The position numbers and the translations under genes are program-made. 64,000 nt of DNA from Nonomuraea jabiensis (GTDB lineage Bacteria; Actinomycetota; Actinomycetes; Streptosporangiales; Streptosporangiaceae): positions 8,196,501-8,260,500 of the forward strand of contig NZ_JACHMB010000001.1 of the NCBI RefSeq assembly GCF_014204795.1. The letters run 5' to 3'. The notes beneath the pieces are model-generated. The model saw nothing but the letters and a program-made list of their open reading frames with translations. It was not told the DNA's origin and ran no database searches. The number at the start of each line of letters is the position of its first letter. The first letter of the stretch is position 1. This document shows positions 62,301 through 64,000 of the stretch, in pieces.

Positions 62301-62831
62301 CAGGGCATGCCCGTCGACGACTCCGGCTTCGCCTGCACGCGCAAGCCGCGCGCGTGGGTCGAGGGCACCGAGGTGATCGACGTCAACGCGTCCACCAGCG
62401 CGATGGTGCCGCTGCCGTTCTCCTTCCCGCTCTCCGGCGACACCTTCACCAGCGTCGGTGTCACGGGTCTCGGCATGCTGCTCTTCTACGACGCGCTGAC
62501 TGGCGAGTGGTCCTGGGCCGCCCCGTACACCGACAACCTGGCCTACGACGAGCAGTCCTCGGTACGCACCGCGACGGTGAACGGCGCGTTCGTCGTCGAG
62601 TGGCGCGGCGTCCTGCTCAAGGGCACCGGTCTGCGCCTCACCTTCGAGGCGGTGCTCCATCCCGATGGGCGCATGATGTTCCAGTACGGCGACCTGCCCG
62701 ACGACCCGCGGATCCGCAACGGGGAGGGCGTCGTGGCGGTGTCGAACGCCTACGGGCCCGACGTGCTGCTGATCCGCGGCACCCTCGACCCGGAGACGGC
62801 CTTCGAGGTCCGCCCAGCCCCTCAGGCGTGA
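59331..62831 (+). CDS. Secreted subtilisin-like protease (S8) with carboxypeptidase-regulatory repeats
   Basis: This 1166-aa protein has a signal peptide (RRRLLTALWLVPALLLGSA) and an inhibitor I9-like pro-region ('TDVFVVLKEKADLSGGRSL'). The S8 domain carries Asp186 (VATIDSGVQYDHP), His235 (NNGHGTHTMG), the oxyanion Asn in LFAAGNAGP and Ser403 (SGTSMATPHVAG). The long C-terminus holds at least four carboxypeptidase-regulatory-like beta domains ('LAGTVRDATGAPVPKPTV', 'YGEVRQSGGEPLPGAV', 'QGVVRDPAGTPLKGIEV', 'SGVVRDSSGRPLPGVSV') and two related 'WISTNGFINF/VGVTGLGMLLF' sandwich domains. AAGGA before ATG 59331, 8 bp after the M4 gene, points to one operon of extracellular proteases. Confidence 0.95.
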   Translation: MRRRLLTALWLVPALLLGSAVPAAAENDPLPDRLDRAVAAKLAEHDTTDVFVVLKEKADLSGGRSLRGHAAKAEHGFRMLRSTAERSQRGLRSFLQDSKAIFTPYWLVNAVLVRGADAGLVKRLAERPDVARVRPAGSVSLPEPERTAEAVAQVAGAEWGVDSVGAPRVWSGFGARGEGIVVATIDSGVQYDHPALAGQYRGRKADGSYDHNYNWFDPTLVCGVPSVTPCDNNGHGTHTMGTIVGAGGIGVAPGATWISAKGCETSRCSDVFLLEAGQWMLAPTDLEGNNPRPDLAPHLVSNSWGGDAGDPFYQEIVNSWVASGIFPLFAAGNAGPECATAHSPGDYANTYAVGAYQSDGKIADFSSRGDPEGTAIKPNITAPGVAIRSSVPGSGYSAYSGTSMATPHVAGAVALLWSAAPALRGDIAATRRALDETAVDVTDYSCGGDSANNRVWGQGRLDAFAAVTFAPRGQTGTLAGTVRDATGAPVPKPTVTLTASGVKRTLTGGADGTFSIPLPPGSYEITAWAFGFAPATGTATVAAGATATRDLSLATVPRYDVYGEVRQSGGEPLPGAVVSIEGTPYAPVTTESDGAFAMLGVPVGTWRVNVQGARCGAATTVTLVVDSDELLQIDTPLRKDAFNNKCDVIPTLAWQPGTTPLALTGDDAGVAVTLPFTFPLYGKPYTKAWISTNGFINFQRLSTLSLNSAIPSGGLPNSAIYAFWDDLVVDSSAQVLTATLGTAPNRRYLVEWRNVTLVSQPAARLTFSAELHENGQILIQYKSLSSGLMPRGSSATIGIENSTGTLGFEYSSNVPVLRSGMGIRFYGAGVVQGVVRDPAGTPLKGIEVGYAMPGDSALMEQAVTDATGAYRLFPLPGEYTVSIASSDWEYYSSKVTLGEEGQVVDLDITLYPSSNDISGVVRDSSGRPLPGVSVAVMDRNIAAATTDGTGAYRLTGVHGGTQWIQVFARACEVIVQKRLTVTGDLVVDLTQGMPVDDSGFACTRKPRAWVEGTEVIDVNASTSAMVPLPFSFPLSGDTFTSVGVTGLGMLLFYDALTGEWSWAAPYTDNLAYDEQSSVRTATVNGAFVVEWRGVLLKGTGLRLTFEAVLHPDGRMMFQYGDLPDDPRIRNGEGVVAVSNAYGPDVLLIRGTLDPETAFEVRPAPQA

Positions 62832-62846
62832 AGCGCCCGGCGGCCG

Positions 62847-62880
62847 CCCGCCGTACCGCTCGACGACGCGGTACGGCGGG
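62847..62880. terminator. Terminator between the subtilisin gene and the partial gene
   Basis: A perfect 13-bp stem (CCCGCCGTACCGC and its complement) with an 8-nt loop starts 16 bp after the subtilisin stop and serves both convergent genes. Confidence 0.8.
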
Positions 62881-62913
62881 AGGTCGATGTGCGGGGACGG
62901 GCCCCGCACGTCC

Positions 62914-64000
62914 TCAACGGGCGATGCGGTAGGCGCGGATGATCGTCTGGTCGACGGTGTTGCCCGAGCTGTCGGTGGATCTGGCGCGCAGCGACACGAA
63001 TCCGTCCGACGCCGGGTGCTGAAGAAGGAGCATGCCCTTCCCGCCGGAGCGCAGCGCCTTCGCCGTCTTCCACGTCATTCCGTCGTCATAGGAGACGTCC
63101 GCGGAAAGAGCGGCCACGGGGCCGGCCGCCGATCCGGCCTGCGTCCGTACGGTGAACGGAACGGTGAACGGCCCTCCCGCGGGCGCGGCGTTCTGCCCGT
63201 CCAGCGCGGGAGCGAACCCGACGACCGACAGCGGCAGCGCCGTCCGCTCCCCGGCCTGGACCTGGGCGGAGCGGAACGTCCAGGCGACCGTGGTACGGGT
63301 GGACAGCGTGGAGTCCGGCCCCCGCTCGGTCTCGGCCACCAGCCGGTACTGCGCGTCGGCGGGCGGCACCTCGACCCTGCCGAACAGGCTCTGCCCTTCG
63401 GCCACGACCTGGCCGTCGCGATAGAGAATGCTGCGTTGCCTCGACGTCACGCCATGTCCGGGCCGCCCGGCGCCGTCGCCGTACATGAGCGGCTGGTACA
63501 GCAGCACGTTGCCGGTCCGCGTGGCCACCGGGGCCTCCGTGACGTTGTTGACCAGGGACGGCCCGAAGACGCCGCGGTTCCACTTCTCGGTGTAGGTGCC
63601 TCCCGCCTCGTACCGGGTCGGAGCCGAGTCCACGAACCCGAACTCGCTGGTGGTCTGCTCCCTGAGCCCGTGCCGCCAGCGGATGCCGTCGCCGGTGTTG
63701 ACGTACTCCGTGTGCGTGAACGGGGCGCGGAAATCGGTCATGAACCGGATGCCGAAGAACTGGCCTTCGGCGGGCACTGCGGTGCTCGCCACCTCGATCG
63801 TCGCGCCGGTCCGTTGTACGGAGTGATCGCGGCGGACCGTCGCCAGTTCCTTGCGCGAGACGTCCCTGGTGAATCCCGTGGGCACGCCGCCGCGTACGAA
63901 CCACGCCGTCCGGTAGGCCGACGGGCTGCCGTGCACGCTGCCGTCCGGCCCCGGCGTGGCCCACTGGCCGGCGACCCTGGTGAGGATGTCGTACGTCTGC
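62914..64000 (-). CDS. C-terminal part of a large secreted protein, possibly an S8-type peptidase (start beyond window)
   Basis: An open frame enters from the right edge and ends at 62914, giving at least 362 residues. It is beta-rich with no catalytic motif in view. Segments such as 'HTEYVNTGDGIRWRHGL', 'TYTEKWNRGVFGPSL' and the final 'SVVGFAPALDGQNAAPAG', 'ALSADVSYDDGMTWKTAKAL' and 'GFVSLRARSTDSSGNTVDQT' match the distal region of very long actinobacterial subtilases. In those, this part follows the protease domain. The protease domain itself is outside the window, so the call rests on the C-terminal style only. Confidence 0.6.
   Translation of the reverse strand, partial: QTYDILTRVAGQWATPGPDGSVHGSPSAYRTAWFVRGGVPTGFTRDVSRKELATVRRDHSVQRTGATIEVASTAVPAEGQFFGIRFMTDFRAPFTHTEYVNTGDGIRWRHGLREQTTSEFGFVDSAPTRYEAGGTYTEKWNRGVFGPSLVNNVTEAPVATRTGNVLLYQPLMYGDGAGRPGHGVTSRQRSILYRDGQVVAEGQSLFGRVEVPPADAQYRLVAETERGPDSTLSTRTTVAWTFRSAQVQAGERTALPLSVVGFAPALDGQNAAPAGGPFTVPFTVRTQAGSAAGPVAALSADVSYDDGMTWKTAKALRSGGKGMLLLQHPASDGFVSLRARSTDSSGNTVDQTIIRAYRIAR

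Overview
The window is GC-rich (about 70%) double-stranded chromosomal DNA with densely packed genes, many overlapping stop/start codons, lipoprotein signal peptides and large secreted proteases. This fits a filamentous actinomycete, probably of the Streptosporangiales type (for example a Nonomuraea-like genome); that placement is inference from style and gene content. No rRNA, tRNA, CRISPR array or complete insertion sequence was seen.

Layout. (1) 1-2.7 kb: a partial oligopeptide-type binding lipoprotein divergent from an Lrp/AsnC regulator. (2) 2.8-7.4 kb: an area of gene decay with pieces of two MFS exporters, a monooxygenase tail and a frameshifted membrane protein, next to intact FhuF-like, TetR and orphan ABC ATPase genes. 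(3) 7.4-12.6 kb: a complete Opp/Dpp-type ABC importer operon. (4) 12.7-16.6 kb: a copper operon (csoR, copZ, a frameshifted secreted protein, copA). (5) 16.7-27.5 kb: a recombinase relic, a nucleotidyltransferase, a secreted trypsin-like protease, a second heavy-metal P-type ATPase (CPD motif), a MerR/methyltransferase pair, an FAD oxidoreductase divergent from a second copZ, a broken aminotransferase and an MFS transporter. Six 17-bp CsoR-like boxes and three 19-bp CTAC-N11-GTAG dyads tie regions 2 to 5 into what looks like a metal-responsive network. (6) 27.6-36.2 kb: a catabolic cluster for an unknown acid or cyclic ketone (fused class III CoA-transferase, enoyl-CoA hydratase, Cys-less thiolase-like protein plus DUF35 partner, Baeyer-Villiger monooxygenase) flanked by two paralogous LysR regulators. 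(7) 37.3-51.7 kb: a biosynthetic cluster. One arm is a seven-gene operon (condensation protein, adenylation enzyme, luciferase-like monooxygenase, kinase-like protein, radical SAM/SPASM enzyme, carrier protein, glycosyltransferase). Two ABC exporters follow on the other strand. The other arm has a kinase-like protein, a short peptide ending in Asn, a hairpin, a microcin C MccB-like ThiF enzyme with an N-terminal recognition domain, and an SDR. (8) 52.3-64 kb: a polyprenyl diphosphate synthase and a set of large secreted enzymes (LCAT-type hydrolase, M4 metalloprotease, subtilisin with carboxypeptidase-regulatory repeats, and a partial secreted protein).

The most unusual content is region 7. 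A microcin C-like activating enzyme and a candidate precursor with C-terminal Asn are linked to free-standing NRPS parts and a radical SAM enzyme. This could be a hybrid ribosomal/nonribosomal pathway that I do not recognise as described.
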